In this document: positions 1 through 9,940 of the stretch, piece after piece
Layout of the letters: each line of letters begins with the position of its first letter
Numbering within the stretch: the stretch's first letter is position 1
From: Aliiroseovarius marinus
Lineage (GTDB): Bacteria > Pseudomonadota > Alphaproteobacteria > Rhodobacterales > Rhodobacteraceae
Assembly: GCF_004360145.1 (NCBI RefSeq)
Contig: NZ_SAIT01000003.1
Coordinates: forward strand, 372,001 to 436,000
DNA: 64,000 nucleotides
Direction: 5' to 3'
The notes under the pieces: generated by a model
Databases searched by the model: none
Told to the model about the DNA's origin: nothing
The model's input: the letters and a program-made list of their open reading frames with translations, nothing else
Translations under genes and position numbers: made by a program

Positions 1-91
1 CCTGCTCTTCGATCGACACGATCTGTCCGACGCCGTGAGCGGGATAGACAACGTATTCGTTCGGGCGGAAATCCAGTTTCTTCTTGCTCAT
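1..91 (-). CDS. carD: CarD/CdnL-family transcription factor (N-terminus only, cut by window edge)
   Basis: Only the first 30 codons are inside the window. They read MSKKKLDFRPNEYVVYPAHG and continue VGQIVSIEEQ, which matches the start of the CarD_CdnL_TRCF RNA-polymerase-interaction domain (the VVYPxHGVG segment). Proteins of this family bind the RNA polymerase beta subunit and stabilise open complexes at many promoters. The gene lies downstream of fdxA on the same strand, a neighbourhood often seen in Rhodobacteraceae, but a terminator lies between them. The start is the ATG at 89-91. The C-terminal part cannot be assessed. Confidence 0.85.
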   Translation of the reverse strand, partial: MSKKKLDFRPNEYVVYPAHGVGQIVSIEEQ

Positions 92-200
92 GTATGCGAT
101 CCTTCGCGTTGTTGTTACAGTCGGGTGTCATGGTTGGCGGGGTCAGACAAAAATGGGTGGCGGCGCCGTTAGCCCGCCAGCAAAATGTCACGACTCACCG

Positions 201-232
201 AAATAAAACGCCCTGCCTCAGGTACAGGGCGT
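201..232 (-). terminator. Rho-independent terminator after fdxA
   Basis: An 8-bp perfect stem (208-215 with 225-232) encloses a 9-nt loop. On the minus strand it is followed by a T-rich tract (complement of 201-208). It lies 136 bp past the fdxA stop, so it should end the fdxA transcript before carD and give carD its own promoter. The rest of 92-367 shows no ORF or other clear signal. Confidence 0.7.
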
Positions 233-367
233 CATGATCGACCCAAGATTTGCGGTAAGTATACCATAAAAATCAGGTATAGAAAAGCGCTGCAATGCAG
301 AAGCCTGACCGATCGGTCAAACTCTGCCCGCAGGTGCAGATGTTGCCCACCTTACGGCAGACAGACC

Positions 368-703
368 TTACTGCTCAGCTGGTGCTTCCGAGAAATATTT
401 CTCGAGCTTGCCCTCTTCGCCATCACGCTCTTCAGCTTCCGGCAGCGGATCTTTACGCTCGATGATGACCGGCCACAGTTCCGAGTACTTGCGGTTGAAC
501 TCGACCCATTTCTCCGTTCCCGGCTCGGTATCGGCGCGGATGGCATCTGCCGGGCATTCCGGTTCACACACACCACAGTCGATGCATTCGTCCGGATGGA
601 TGACCAGCATGTTTTCACCTTCATAGAAACAGTCTACGGGGCAAACTTCCACGCAATCGGTGTATTTGCAGGCGATGCAGTTGTCTTGGACGACATAGGT
701 CAT
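368..703 (-). CDS. fdxA: 7Fe-8S ferredoxin FdxA
   Basis: This 111-aa soluble electron carrier is of the bacterial [3Fe-4S][4Fe-4S] type. Cysteines 9, 17 and 50 occupy the 3Fe-cluster positions and 21, 40, 43 and 46 the 4Fe-cluster positions. The intervening Cys12 and Cys25 are also present. The N-terminal half ([16 protein letters not shown]) is the family signature, and the acidic C-terminal tail is typical of the Azotobacter FdI-like group. The ATG at 701-703 follows a GGTG-type ribosome site. The S4-protein gene lies 49 bp upstream, so co-transcription is likely. The redox partner is unknown. Confidence 0.95.
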   Translation of the reverse strand: MTYVVQDNCIACKYTDCVEVCPVDCFYEGENMLVIHPDECIDCGVCEPECPADAIRADTEPGTEKWVEFNRKYSELWPVIIERKDPLPEAEERDGEEGKLEKYFSEAPAEQ

Positions 704-752
704 TGTGGCACCTTCAATTTGGTCTCGGCCTCACTTAGGACAGCGCGCGGGA

Positions 753-1181
753 TCAATCAAGCATAGTCCTGCGGGTTTGATCCAAGATGCGACGATCTTT
801 CTTAGTCGGACGGCCCTTCCCGACCGTTTTCAAGGCAGAGGCTTGGGATTGCGGAACATTGTCCGTCCGATCTGCCGGCGGATCAAGGTCTTCGTAGAGC
901 GCTTGGGCCTCAGGCGCCGGGCCGCGACGGGTGGACAGCGCCTGAACTCGGATCACACGCACCTGTTTGGCCTGCGGAAAGGTCAGAACATCGCCCGAAG
1001 TGATTCCATGTGAGGCTTTTGCGATCTTGTCGCCATTGACCCGCACGTGACCGGCTGTGACCAGTTTGGTGGCCAGCCCGCGGGTCTTGAAAAAACGCGC
1101 GTGCCACAACCACTTGTCCACGCGCATTTTTGAAGCTGTTGGGGCGGGCGGTGTACCGCCCTTCCCCTGTGCATCCGCCAT
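753..1181 (-). CDS. S4-domain RNA-binding protein, HslR/Hsp15-like
   Basis: This 142-aa basic protein carries an S4 RNA-binding domain at about residues 19-66 (MRVDKWLWHARFFKTR, then VRVNGDKIAKASHGITSGD). The tail is Lys/Arg-rich (KGRPTKKDRR near residues 122-131), as in Hsp15. E. coli Hsp15 recycles free 50S subunits that carry nascent chains; that role is inferred here from the fold only. The start lies 6 bp after the stop of the helicase gene, so the two are almost certainly in one operon, and both products are expected to handle RNA. Confidence 0.88.
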   Translation of the reverse strand: MADAQGKGGTPPAPTASKMRVDKWLWHARFFKTRGLATKLVTAGHVRVNGDKIAKASHGITSGDVLTFPQAKQVRVIRVQALSTRRGPAPEAQALYEDLDPPADRTDNVPQSQASALKTVGKGRPTKKDRRILDQTRRTMLD

Positions 1182-1187
1182 CGCGGC

Positions 1188-3959
1188 TTAGCCCTTGTCT
1201 TTCAGACCCATCAGGGCCGCAGCAAACGGGTTGTCCGGGTCGATGGCTTTTTCCTTCTTCGGTCCGGACTGATAGCTTTTCGGCTTCATGTCGCGCGGGC
1301 CTTTGTTCGGGCCCTTACCGCGTTTGGGCTTACCACCCGCGCGATCCCCACGCGGTTTGCCGCCGGGTTTGCCCTGCCCGCGTTCACCACGCGGTTTGCC
1401 ACCCTGACGGGCGCGACCAAAGCCGCCCCATGTGAAGGTAAAGAAGGTCTCCATTTCGGGACCGGCGTCCTCGGCGGGTGCTTCAGCAGCGTCAGCCGCA
1501 GCTTCAGCAGGTGCTTCCTCAGCAGCAGGAGCCTCGGCGGGCGCTTCCGCGCCCTCGACCATAGCTTTCACCTTCTCGCGCTCGCCCTTCTCGGCCTTAT
1601 AGCCCAGACCCTGCATCAGGTCGGCGAACTGCTCCAGCGTCATGCCGGTAATCGACAGCATGTCGGCCTTGGCTTCAAAGCCGCCACGGCTGTCTTCCAC
1701 GCGCAGCTGATCAGCCAGACGTTCCAGCATGTCGATGCGGATCGCACGGGCCCCTGCAGGGCGATAGCCCGACAGCAGATAGGCCGAGTGGTCCACGCCT
1801 TCGACCACAGGGATCGTCACCAGACCGGGGGGCGGGCTTTCGGGGAATTCGGCCAGACCTTTCCACAGGCTGTCCAGCACCAGACGCAAACGAGTCGGCG
1901 CAGGCTTCAAGAGAAGCGGCATGAAGATGGTGAACTGACCAAAGCGCACACCGTGCTTGCGCAGCGCGCCGCGGGCGTCTTGGTCCAGATCCTTCACCTC
2001 GCCCGCAACCTGATCACGCGGAATGATGCCCAAGTTTTCGATCATGCGGAAACCAAAGCCACGGGCCATGCCGGTCAGGGTCTCGTCTTTCTCGATCGCT
2101 GCCAGCGGCTCGAACAGCGCCTGAACCTTGCGGTCGATGAAGTGCTGCAGACGGCGGGTCACCTTCTCGGCTACATCCACCCCGGCTTCGTCATCGACAA
2201 AGGCCTGCACGCGCGGCTTGGCCACGTCATCGCCCTTGACCAGCTTGCCCACGGCAAGCTCGCCCCACATCAGGCCACCTTGTTCGGTGAAGTCCATCTC
2301 GGTGTCGGGCGCGTTATAAAAACGGTCGGCGCGCAGGTGAAATTCCGGCGCCAAGGCCTTCAGGCTGGCCGCCCGCAGGGTTTTGGCTTCTTCCGGTGTC
2401 TGGGCGGCGTCCTGGCTGAACCGGAACCCCTCCAATCGGCCAACAAACTGGCCCTCTACCGTCACTTCACCTTTATCGTTCACGTCAGCCACAAGGCTCT
2501 CCTTCTGCTTCAACCGGCGCAGCAAAACGCTGGTGCGCCGATCAACAAATCTTTGGGTCAGACGCTCGTGTAACGCATCCGACAGGCGATCTTCTACAGC
2601 ACGAGTCTCGCCACGCCAATGGGTAACATCGTCCAACCAGTCGCGGCGTTGCGCCACATAGGTCCATGTGCGGATATAGGCGAGCCGTTTGGACAGCGCG
2701 TCAATGTCACCGTCGGTACGGTCAATGCGCTTGACCTGCCGTGCAAACCAGTCGCGTTTGACCCGGCCATGTTGGTGGATGTCGTTGAAAAGCTGGGTGA
2801 TCAGACCTGCGTGCTCGCCGTGACTAATGCCCCGGAAATCGGGAAGCTGGCAGAGCTCCCAGAGCAGAGAGACCGAGCGCCCGTCGCTGGCGCGCGCCGT
2901 CACTTCGGCGTCTTTGGCCAAGAGTTTCAGCGCCATAACGTCATCTGCATCGCGCCCACGGGTCAGCCAATCATTGCTGGTCGGCGCCTCAAGTGACCGG
3001 ATCAGCGCGGGCACGGACCCGAAGGCCAGATCGCGGTTGCGCCAGAAAATCTTCTTGTCGGGCGCGAATTGGTGGGAACAGATCGCATCCGCGACCTCGT
3101 CCGACAAAAGCGGCGCCTCGCCGGTTACCCCGAATGATCCGTGGTTCATGTGCCGCCCTGCCCGGCCCGCGATCTGTGCCAGTTCGCTGGGCAGAAGCGG
3201 CCGCATCCGGTGGCCGTCGAACTTGGTCAGCGCCGAGAACGCCACGTGGTCGATATCCAGGTTCAGCCCCATACCAATGGCGTCGGTGGCCACCAGATAG
3301 TCCACGTCGCCATTCTGGTACATTTCGACCTGTGCATTGCGCGTCCGCGGGGACAGCGCCCCCATCACCACGGCCACGCCCCCTTTCTGACGGCGCATCA
3401 GTTCCGCAATCGCATAGAGGTTATCGACCGAGAACCCCACAATGGCCGATCGTCCCGGCATCCGGCTGAGCTTTTTCGAGCCCGCGTGGATCAGCTCCGA
3501 GAATCGCTCGCGGCGCAGGAACTGGACGTCGGGGATCAGCCCCGCAATCACAGGCCGCATGGTGTCGGACCCCATGAACAGGGTTTCCTGCGTGCCGCGC
3601 ATATGCAGCAGGCGGTCGGTGAAGACATGCCCGCGCTCGGCATCCGTGCAGAGCTGGATTTCATCAATGGCGACGAAATCCGCGCCCAGACCCAGCGGCA
3701 TGGCTTCGACCGTAGCGACCCAATATTGGGCGCGGTCAGGCACGATGCGTTCCTCGCCCGTGACAAGCGCCACCGCATTGGGGCCACGCAGGCTGACCAG
3801 CTTGTCATAGACCTCGCGCGCTAAAAGGCGCAGCGGCAGCCCAATCACACCGGTGCGATAGCCCAGCATGCGTTCAAGCGCATAATGCGTTTTGCCGGTG
3901 TTGGTTGGACCCAGAACGGCAGTGATCCGTTGGCCACTTCGCGCGCTGTCGGAAACCAT
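1188..3959 (-). CDS. SUV3-like DExH-box RNA helicase
   Basis: This large superfamily 2 helicase (923 aa from the ATG at 3957-3959) resembles mitochondrial SUV3. Visible motifs are Walker A GPTNTGKT near residue 17, DEIQ near residue 99, and motif VI QIAGRAGRH in the second RecA domain. The C-terminal quarter is low complexity: an Ala-Pro-Glu-rich acidic stretch, then a Gly/Lys/Pro/Arg-rich basic tail (GGKPRGERGQGKPGGKPRG) ending in the conserved-looking DPDNPFAAALMGLK. An in-frame TTG 15 bp upstream is less likely because AGGG sits at the right distance from the ATG. It probably unwinds structured RNA in turnover or ribosome metabolism. It lies between the TPR and S4 genes on one strand. Confidence 0.88.
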   Translation of the reverse strand: MVSDSARSGQRITAVLGPTNTGKTHYALERMLGYRTGVIGLPLRLLAREVYDKLVSLRGPNAVALVTGEERIVPDRAQYWVATVEAMPLGLGADFVAIDEIQLCTDAERGHVFTDRLLHMRGTQETLFMGSDTMRPVIAGLIPDVQFLRRERFSELIHAGSKKLSRMPGRSAIVGFSVDNLYAIAELMRRQKGGVAVVMGALSPRTRNAQVEMYQNGDVDYLVATDAIGMGLNLDIDHVAFSALTKFDGHRMRPLLPSELAQIAGRAGRHMNHGSFGVTGEAPLLSDEVADAICSHQFAPDKKIFWRNRDLAFGSVPALIRSLEAPTSNDWLTRGRDADDVMALKLLAKDAEVTARASDGRSVSLLWELCQLPDFRGISHGEHAGLITQLFNDIHQHGRVKRDWFARQVKRIDRTDGDIDALSKRLAYIRTWTYVAQRRDWLDDVTHWRGETRAVEDRLSDALHERLTQRFVDRRTSVLLRRLKQKESLVADVNDKGEVTVEGQFVGRLEGFRFSQDAAQTPEEAKTLRAASLKALAPEFHLRADRFYNAPDTEMDFTEQGGLMWGELAVGKLVKGDDVAKPRVQAFVDDEAGVDVAEKVTRRLQHFIDRKVQALFEPLAAIEKDETLTGMARGFGFRMIENLGIIPRDQVAGEVKDLDQDARGALRKHGVRFGQFTIFMPLLLKPAPTRLRLVLDSLWKGLAEFPESPPPGLVTIPVVEGVDHSAYLLSGYRPAGARAIRIDMLERLADQLRVEDSRGGFEAKADMLSITGMTLEQFADLMQGLGYKAEKGEREKVKAMVEGAEAPAEAPAAEEAPAEAAADAAEAPAEDAGPEMETFFTFTWGGFGRARQGGKPRGERGQGKPGGKPRGDRAGGKPKRGKGPNKGPRDMKPKSYQSGPKKEKAIDPDNPFAAALMGLKDKG

Positions 3960-3995
3960 GCTCTGCCCTTTCAAAGCGCCGCCCGGCGCGGGCGG

Positions 3996-4550
3996 TCAAA
4001 TATCCTTTTCCCGTTTCTGTTCCAAACGGGCTACGGCGCCTTTTATGTCGTCACTGTGCGGATGTATAGCAAGGGCGTGGCGGTAAGCTTCAAGCGCACG
4101 GGCGTCATTTCCAAATTCTTCCAGGATCAAGCCCAGCCCGGTCAGTGCCCCGAAATGGCGTGGTTCCAGTGACAGGGTTTGCGCGATGTCATTCAGGGAC
4201 AGGCCGAGCTCACCGGACATGTAGAAAGCCGTCGCGCGAGCGTTCCAGCCCTCGGCAAACTCGGGCGCATGGTCTGTCAGCGCGCTCAGATGGGCGATGG
4301 CGCCATCGAGGTCTCCTGCTTGAATCGCGCTTTGTCCACGCTGCAACAGCAGATCCATCGAGTCAGACCCCGAGCGCGACCACAGCTCCCAGATCTCGTT
4401 TTCCAGCGCTTGCCAATTGCTGTCATCGGCGGTTTGAAGCTGTGAAAACAGGGTATCCAGCTGTTCTTCGCGATCTTGCGCAACCGCTGCGCTCGGCGGG
4501 ATGATCCCGACGAATAGCGTGAGAAGCAAGATCAGCGAAAACATGCGCAT
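3996..4550 (-). CDS. Exported tetratricopeptide-repeat protein
   Basis: This protein has 184 aa if it starts at the ATG at 4548-4550, which gives a clean signal peptide (MRMFSLILLLTLFVGIIPPS, cleavage after AVAQ). The mature part is built of TPR-like helical pairs, for example AIQAGDLDGAIAHLSALTDH and ALTGLGLILEEFGNDARALE, the second ending in a canonical AYRHALAIHP. TPRs mediate protein contacts, here probably in the periplasm. The open frame extends 13 codons further upstream, but that form would bury the signal peptide. It is first in the minus-strand run and lies 36 bp before the helicase start. No specific partner is apparent. Confidence 0.8.
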   Translation of the reverse strand: MRMFSLILLLTLFVGIIPPSAAVAQDREEQLDTLFSQLQTADDSNWQALENEIWELWSRSGSDSMDLLLQRGQSAIQAGDLDGAIAHLSALTDHAPEFAEGWNARATAFYMSGELGLSLNDIAQTLSLEPRHFGALTGLGLILEEFGNDARALEAYRHALAIHPHSDDIKGAVARLEQKREKDI

Positions 4551-4705
4551 AGGGAATGGTAGCGTGCAAAACCCACTGAGAACAGGCACATTCGCGTGTG
4601 TATTGCGAGCATCATTGGTGGAAACTGCACGTTCCCTTGCGTCGACTGCACGAAAACAGGTTTACGTGCGCGGAAACTTTGATCTAGCATGCTCGGGACA
4701 CCCAT

Positions 4706-4723
4706 GCCCTTAGGGCTTTTTTT
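4706..4723 (+). other. Short hairpin plus T7 just ahead of the SCP2 ribosome site
   Basis: A small GCCC/GGGC stem with a TTA loop (4706-4716) is followed at once by seven Ts (4717-4723) and then by the GGAGG ribosome site. It looks like a miniature terminator in the 5' leader. The stem is only 4 bp, so premature termination would be weak. Confidence 0.3.
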
Positions 4724-4735
4724 GGAGGACGAGAA

Positions 4736-5026
4736 TTGAGCGACGTAATCAACACGGCAGTGGCCGCACTGAGCGATAAAGTCGGCGGCGGATTTGACGG
4801 CGGCACCGCCAAGTTTGTGATCAATGGCGAAGGTGGTATCATCATCGACGCTGACGGTGTACGCGCAGGCGACGATGACGCTGACGTGACCCTGACCGCA
4901 GATGCCGACGTGTTTCAGGACATGCTGTCGGGCGATCTGAACCCAACCACCGCCTTCATGACAGGTAAACTGGCTGTGGACGGCAACATGGGGCTTGCCA
5001 TGCAGCTTGGCGCTGTTCTGGCCTAA
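4736..5026 (+). CDS. SCP2 sterol-binding domain protein
   Basis: A 96-aa single-domain protein that is almost entirely an SCP2 fold: a hydrophobic cavity domain that binds lipids or acyl chains. Diagnostic stretches are AKFVINGEGGIIIDADGV and then DVTLTADADVFQDMLSGDLN, followed by the helix PTTAFMTGKLAVDGNMGLAMQLG. The start is TTG, with GGAGG at 4724-4728 at ideal spacing and no competing ATG. It lies 29 bp before the lysophospholipase-like gene on the same strand, which suggests a joint role in lipid handling. The ligand is unknown. Confidence 0.88.
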   Translation: MSDVINTAVAALSDKVGGGFDGGTAKFVINGEGGIIIDADGVRAGDDDADVTLTADADVFQDMLSGDLNPTTAFMTGKLAVDGNMGLAMQLGAVLA

Positions 5027-5055
5027 ACCTCTGAAATTCGGCAAGGATCTGCGGA

Positions 5056-6021
5056 ATGAGCACCTCTGACGCCCCTTTGTTTGACGACATTGCACAAGGA
5101 CCCGCCGAAGGGCGGGCCTTTTGGCGTGAGACATCTGATGGTGTGCGGATCCGGCTTGGATTTTGGCCTGCCGCCCCGACTGCTAGCCCGGTGGGTACAG
5201 TGCTGCTGTTCCCCGGCCGCACCGAATATATCGAGAAATATGGCCTGATTGCCGCCGAACTGGCGGAGCGCGGTTTCGCTACGCTGAGCGTCGATTGGCG
5301 CGGGCAAGGCCTGTCGGATCGCGCCGACCAGGATCGTCTTCTGGGCCATGTCGGGCATTTTTCAGAATACCAGTTGGATGTGGCCGCGATGATGGCGCTG
5401 GCCGAAGAGCTGGACCTGCCCCGCCCCTTCGTGCTTGTGGGACATTCCATGGGCGGCTGCATTGGATTGCGGTCGCTGCACGAGGGGCTGGACGTCAAAG
5501 GCGCCTGCTTCTCGGCCCCTATGTGGGGGATCACCATTGCCTCGGCCCTGCGTCCCATCGCCTGGGGCGTGTCTTGGGCACTGCATCAGACCCCGTGGAA
5601 ACTGATGCTGACCCCCGGCACCGCGCGCAAGACCTATGTCGATATTCAGCCGTTTGAAGACAACATGCTGACCACCGATCCCGAGATGTACGCGCTGATG
5701 CAACTGCAAGCCAGCGCTCGTCCTGAACTGACCTTGGGTGGCCCGACCGCAGGTTGGCTCTATGCGGCCCTGCGCGAAACCACCGCGCTGATGAAACTGC
5801 CCGCGCCCAGCATGCAAACCGTGACCTTCCTTGGCACGCAAGAGCGCATTGTGGAGGCGGACCCGATCCACGACTTGATGGGACGGTGGCGTGGCGGTCG
5901 GCTAGACCTGATGCACGGCTGCGAGCACGAAGTGCTGATGGAGGCCGAGCCGATCCGGGCGCAAGTCTACGACGCGATCCACCTGCTCGCGCATACCAAT
6001 GGGAACGCAAGCGCAGCCTAA
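5056..6021 (+). CDS. Alpha/beta hydrolase, lysophospholipase (PldB/monoglyceride lipase) family
   Basis: This 321-aa serine hydrolase has the nucleophile elbow GHSMGG near residue 132. The oxyanion region is FPGRTEYIEKYG, followed by the SVDWRGQGLSDR motif that is characteristic of monoglyceride lipase/lysophospholipase L2 proteins. The catalytic Asp is probably in the EADPIHDLM region, and the His is in HGCEHEVLMEAE near the C-terminus. No signal peptide is visible, so it is probably cytosolic or membrane-associated. It follows the SCP2 gene closely, consistent with acyl-lipid turnover. The exact substrate is not predictable. Confidence 0.85.
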   Translation: MSTSDAPLFDDIAQGPAEGRAFWRETSDGVRIRLGFWPAAPTASPVGTVLLFPGRTEYIEKYGLIAAELAERGFATLSVDWRGQGLSDRADQDRLLGHVGHFSEYQLDVAAMMALAEELDLPRPFVLVGHSMGGCIGLRSLHEGLDVKGACFSAPMWGITIASALRPIAWGVSWALHQTPWKLMLTPGTARKTYVDIQPFEDNMLTTDPEMYALMQLQASARPELTLGGPTAGWLYAALRETTALMKLPAPSMQTVTFLGTQERIVEADPIHDLMGRWRGGRLDLMHGCEHEVLMEAEPIRAQVYDAIHLLAHTNGNASAA

Positions 6022-6053
6022 TTAGCGCATGCTTTCCATAGACTTATTAGACG

Positions 6054-7664
<1,611 letters not shown>

Positions 7665-7697
7665 ATTCTTCCCCAGGGGCGTGGCATTCGCCCGCGT

Positions 7698-8372
7698 TTA
7701 CTCTGCCCAATGAACGGTCATATCCGACATCACGGCCTTAACTGGCGCAAGGCGGGCGTGTTTCTCGGCCATCGCCTTATCCAAGGCGGCCCGTTTGGCG
7801 TCGCCAAGGATCAGCAAATGCTTTGACATCGCCCCGTTCAGAATGGGCGCTGTCAACGTCACCCGTGGCTCATCCGCACCGGGTGCACGCATGGGCAACA
7901 AGGGTGGCGCGTGGCGTGATAAGGCTTCGTCCAGATGATCCGCGCCCGGAAACAGGCTGGCGGTGTGCATGTCTTCGCCCATCCCCAATAGCACGACCGA
8001 AATCGGCGTGAGCGCCTCGATCCCACGCGACAGATCGGGCAAGGCCTCTTCCGGGCGAGGATTGTCGGCATAGAGCGGCACCAGATTGGCCTTGGCAGCG
8101 TGCCCTACCAGCAGGCGCGATCGCAGAAGTGCTGTGTTCGAGCGCGGGCTGCTTTCCGGCACCCAGCGTTCGTCCGTCAGCAACACGTCGACCCGCTCCC
8201 AATCCAGATCCACCGCGCTGAGTGCGTCAAATACCGGCCCGGGCGTCGTTCCGCCCGGCACGGCAAGCGATGCGCGCTCTTCATGGTCCAGCATTTGGGT
8301 CAGTTCGGACGCCAGCACATCGGCTAGGTCCAACATGATCATATCGCGATCCGCATACTCAATCAGGTTCAT
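7698..8372 (-). CDS. pgl: 6-phosphogluconolactonase
   Basis: A 224-aa SugarP isomerase-fold lactonase (DevB/Pgl type) hydrolysing 6-phosphogluconolactone to 6-phosphogluconate. It shows AVPGGTTPGPVFDAL near the N-terminus, LTDERWVPESSPRSN (about residue 67) and GMGEDMHTASLFPG (about residue 131), the three phosphate/active-site blocks of the family. Its start overlaps the zwf stop by 4 bp, so the two are translationally coupled. It works directly after Zwf in the pathway. Confidence 0.96.
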   Translation of the reverse strand: MNLIEYADRDMIMLDLADVLASELTQMLDHEERASLAVPGGTTPGPVFDALSAVDLDWERVDVLLTDERWVPESSPRSNTALLRSRLLVGHAAKANLVPLYADNPRPEEALPDLSRGIEALTPISVVLLGMGEDMHTASLFPGADHLDEALSRHAPPLLPMRAPGADEPRVTLTAPILNGAMSKHLLILGDAKRAALDKAMAEKHARLAPVKAVMSDMTVHWAE

Positions 8373-9823
8373 TCGCGAATCTCCCTCCAGCGACGGCCAT
8401 CTTTGTGAAGCAGCATAAGCGCCTCCTCCGGCCCGGTCGAGAACGGGTCATAACTGATCGGCTTGTCTCGGCGGCCTTCCCAATCTTCGATGATCGGATC
8501 GGTCCAGGCCCAAGCGGCCTCGACCTCGTCCCCGCGCATGAACAGCGTCTGGTTGCCACGGATCACATCCATGATCAGACGTTCGTAAGCATCTGGAGAA
8601 TCAGCGATTTCTTCCCCCAATGCCTCGGCAAAAGTCATATCCAAAGGCACATCGATCAAGCGCATGCCACCCGGCCCCGGTTCCTTGATTGTGACCTTCA
8701 GGTCCATGCCTTCGTTGGGCTGCAGACGGATCGACAACTCGTTCGCGGACTGCCCGGTATCGGCCTCGAAAATCGAGTGCGGCGGTTCTTTGAACCGCAC
8801 CACAATTTCGGACATCCGCGCCTTCAGGCGTTTGCCTGTGCGCAGGTAAAACGGCGTCCCGTTCCAGCGCCAGTTCGAGATGTGCAGCTTCATCGCAATG
8901 AAGCTTTCCGTGTCACTGGCGTCGGCTTCCGCATCCGTCAGATAGGACGCAACCTCGTCATCTGCCGCGTATTGACCGCGCACCATGTCTTCCGGTGCGA
9001 CAGGATCCAAAGCACGGATGATCTTCAACTTCTCATCCCGCACCGCGTCCGAATCGAACTTGGACGGCGGCTCCATCGCGGTCAGACACAGAAGCTGCAT
9101 CAGGTGGTTCTGCACCATGTCGCGCATCGCGCCCGACTTGTCATAATACCCGCCCCGCCCTTCGACGCCGACGGTCTCGGCCACGGTGATCTGGATGTGG
9201 TCCACGTATTGCGCGTTCCAAAGCGGCTCGAACAGCATGTTGCCAAAGCGCAGTGCCATCAGGTTCTGCACCGTCTCTTTTCCAAGATAGTGGTCGATGC
9301 GGTAAATCTGGCTTTCGTCGAAGTGCTCGGCCAGCGTGGCATTGAGCGCGCGGGCGGTTTCGATGTCGTGGCCAAAGGGCTTCTCGACCACGATCCGGGC
9401 CTCGGGCCCCGCGATCCCCTTGGTATGCAGGCGTTTGGCAATCGGCCCAAACAAGCTCGGCCCGACCGAGAAATAGAAGGCCTGCACCCGGTCCAACTTG
9501 CTTTTGGCTTTCAGCTCTGCCCAGCCGTCATCGCCCGTGGCGTCCACTTGCACATAGAATAGCGACTCGCGGAACGCGGCCAGCGTGTCGGGATCACATT
9601 TGCGCTTGGACACGAAGCTACGCACGGCATCCTCCACGAAATCGCGGAAGCCCTCGTCGTCCAGATCACTGCGCGCAGCACCGATGATGCGCGCGCCCTC
9701 AGGCATCTGACCATCACGGAAGCGCCGGTACAGACCGGGCAGGATTTTGCGACGCGACAGATCACCCGTCCCACCAAAAATGACCAGATCAAAAGGATCG
9801 ACCGGAATAACACGCGAGACCAT
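8369..9823 (-). CDS. zwf: Glucose-6-phosphate 1-dehydrogenase
   Basis: This 484-aa enzyme oxidises glucose 6-phosphate to 6-phosphogluconolactone with NAD(P)+. It carries the nucleotide-binding start IFGGTGDLSRRKILPGLY, the active-site signature RIDHYLGKETVQN (about residue 179, His catalytic), and the C-terminal dimer region ending in DGRRWREI. First gene of zwf-pgl-pgi, preceded by a GGAG ribosome site at 9830-9833. A perfect 12-bp LacI-type palindrome lies 17 bp upstream of the start, which implies sugar-responsive repression. Confidence 0.97.
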   Translation of the reverse strand: MVSRVIPVDPFDLVIFGGTGDLSRRKILPGLYRRFRDGQMPEGARIIGAARSDLDDEGFRDFVEDAVRSFVSKRKCDPDTLAAFRESLFYVQVDATGDDGWAELKAKSKLDRVQAFYFSVGPSLFGPIAKRLHTKGIAGPEARIVVEKPFGHDIETARALNATLAEHFDESQIYRIDHYLGKETVQNLMALRFGNMLFEPLWNAQYVDHIQITVAETVGVEGRGGYYDKSGAMRDMVQNHLMQLLCLTAMEPPSKFDSDAVRDEKLKIIRALDPVAPEDMVRGQYAADDEVASYLTDAEADASDTESFIAMKLHISNWRWNGTPFYLRTGKRLKARMSEIVVRFKEPPHSIFEADTGQSANELSIRLQPNEGMDLKVTIKEPGPGGMRLIDVPLDMTFAEALGEEIADSPDAYERLIMDVIRGNQTLFMRGDEVEAAWAWTDPIIEDWEGRRDKPISYDPFSTGPEEALMLLHKDGRRWREIRE

Positions 9824-9839
9824 CAGGAACTCCAGTTAT

Positions 9840-9851
9840 GTTAGCGCTAAC
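9840..9851. promoter_or_regulatory. LacI-type operator palindrome upstream of zwf
   Basis: GTTAGCGCTAAC is a perfect 12-bp palindrome centred on CG, the typical form of LacI/GalR-family operators. It sits just upstream of the zwf ribosome site, where a bound repressor would block the zwf-pgl-pgi transcript. No LacI-family gene is in the window, so the regulator would act in trans. Confidence 0.6.
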
Positions 9852-9940
9852 TATTTCACTCACGGCCTTCTAACCGCTTCGTTCGCATAAGTCTAGCATC
9901 CTTATGGCGCGTCACAAGCAAAGTCGGTCAGGATGGCGGA

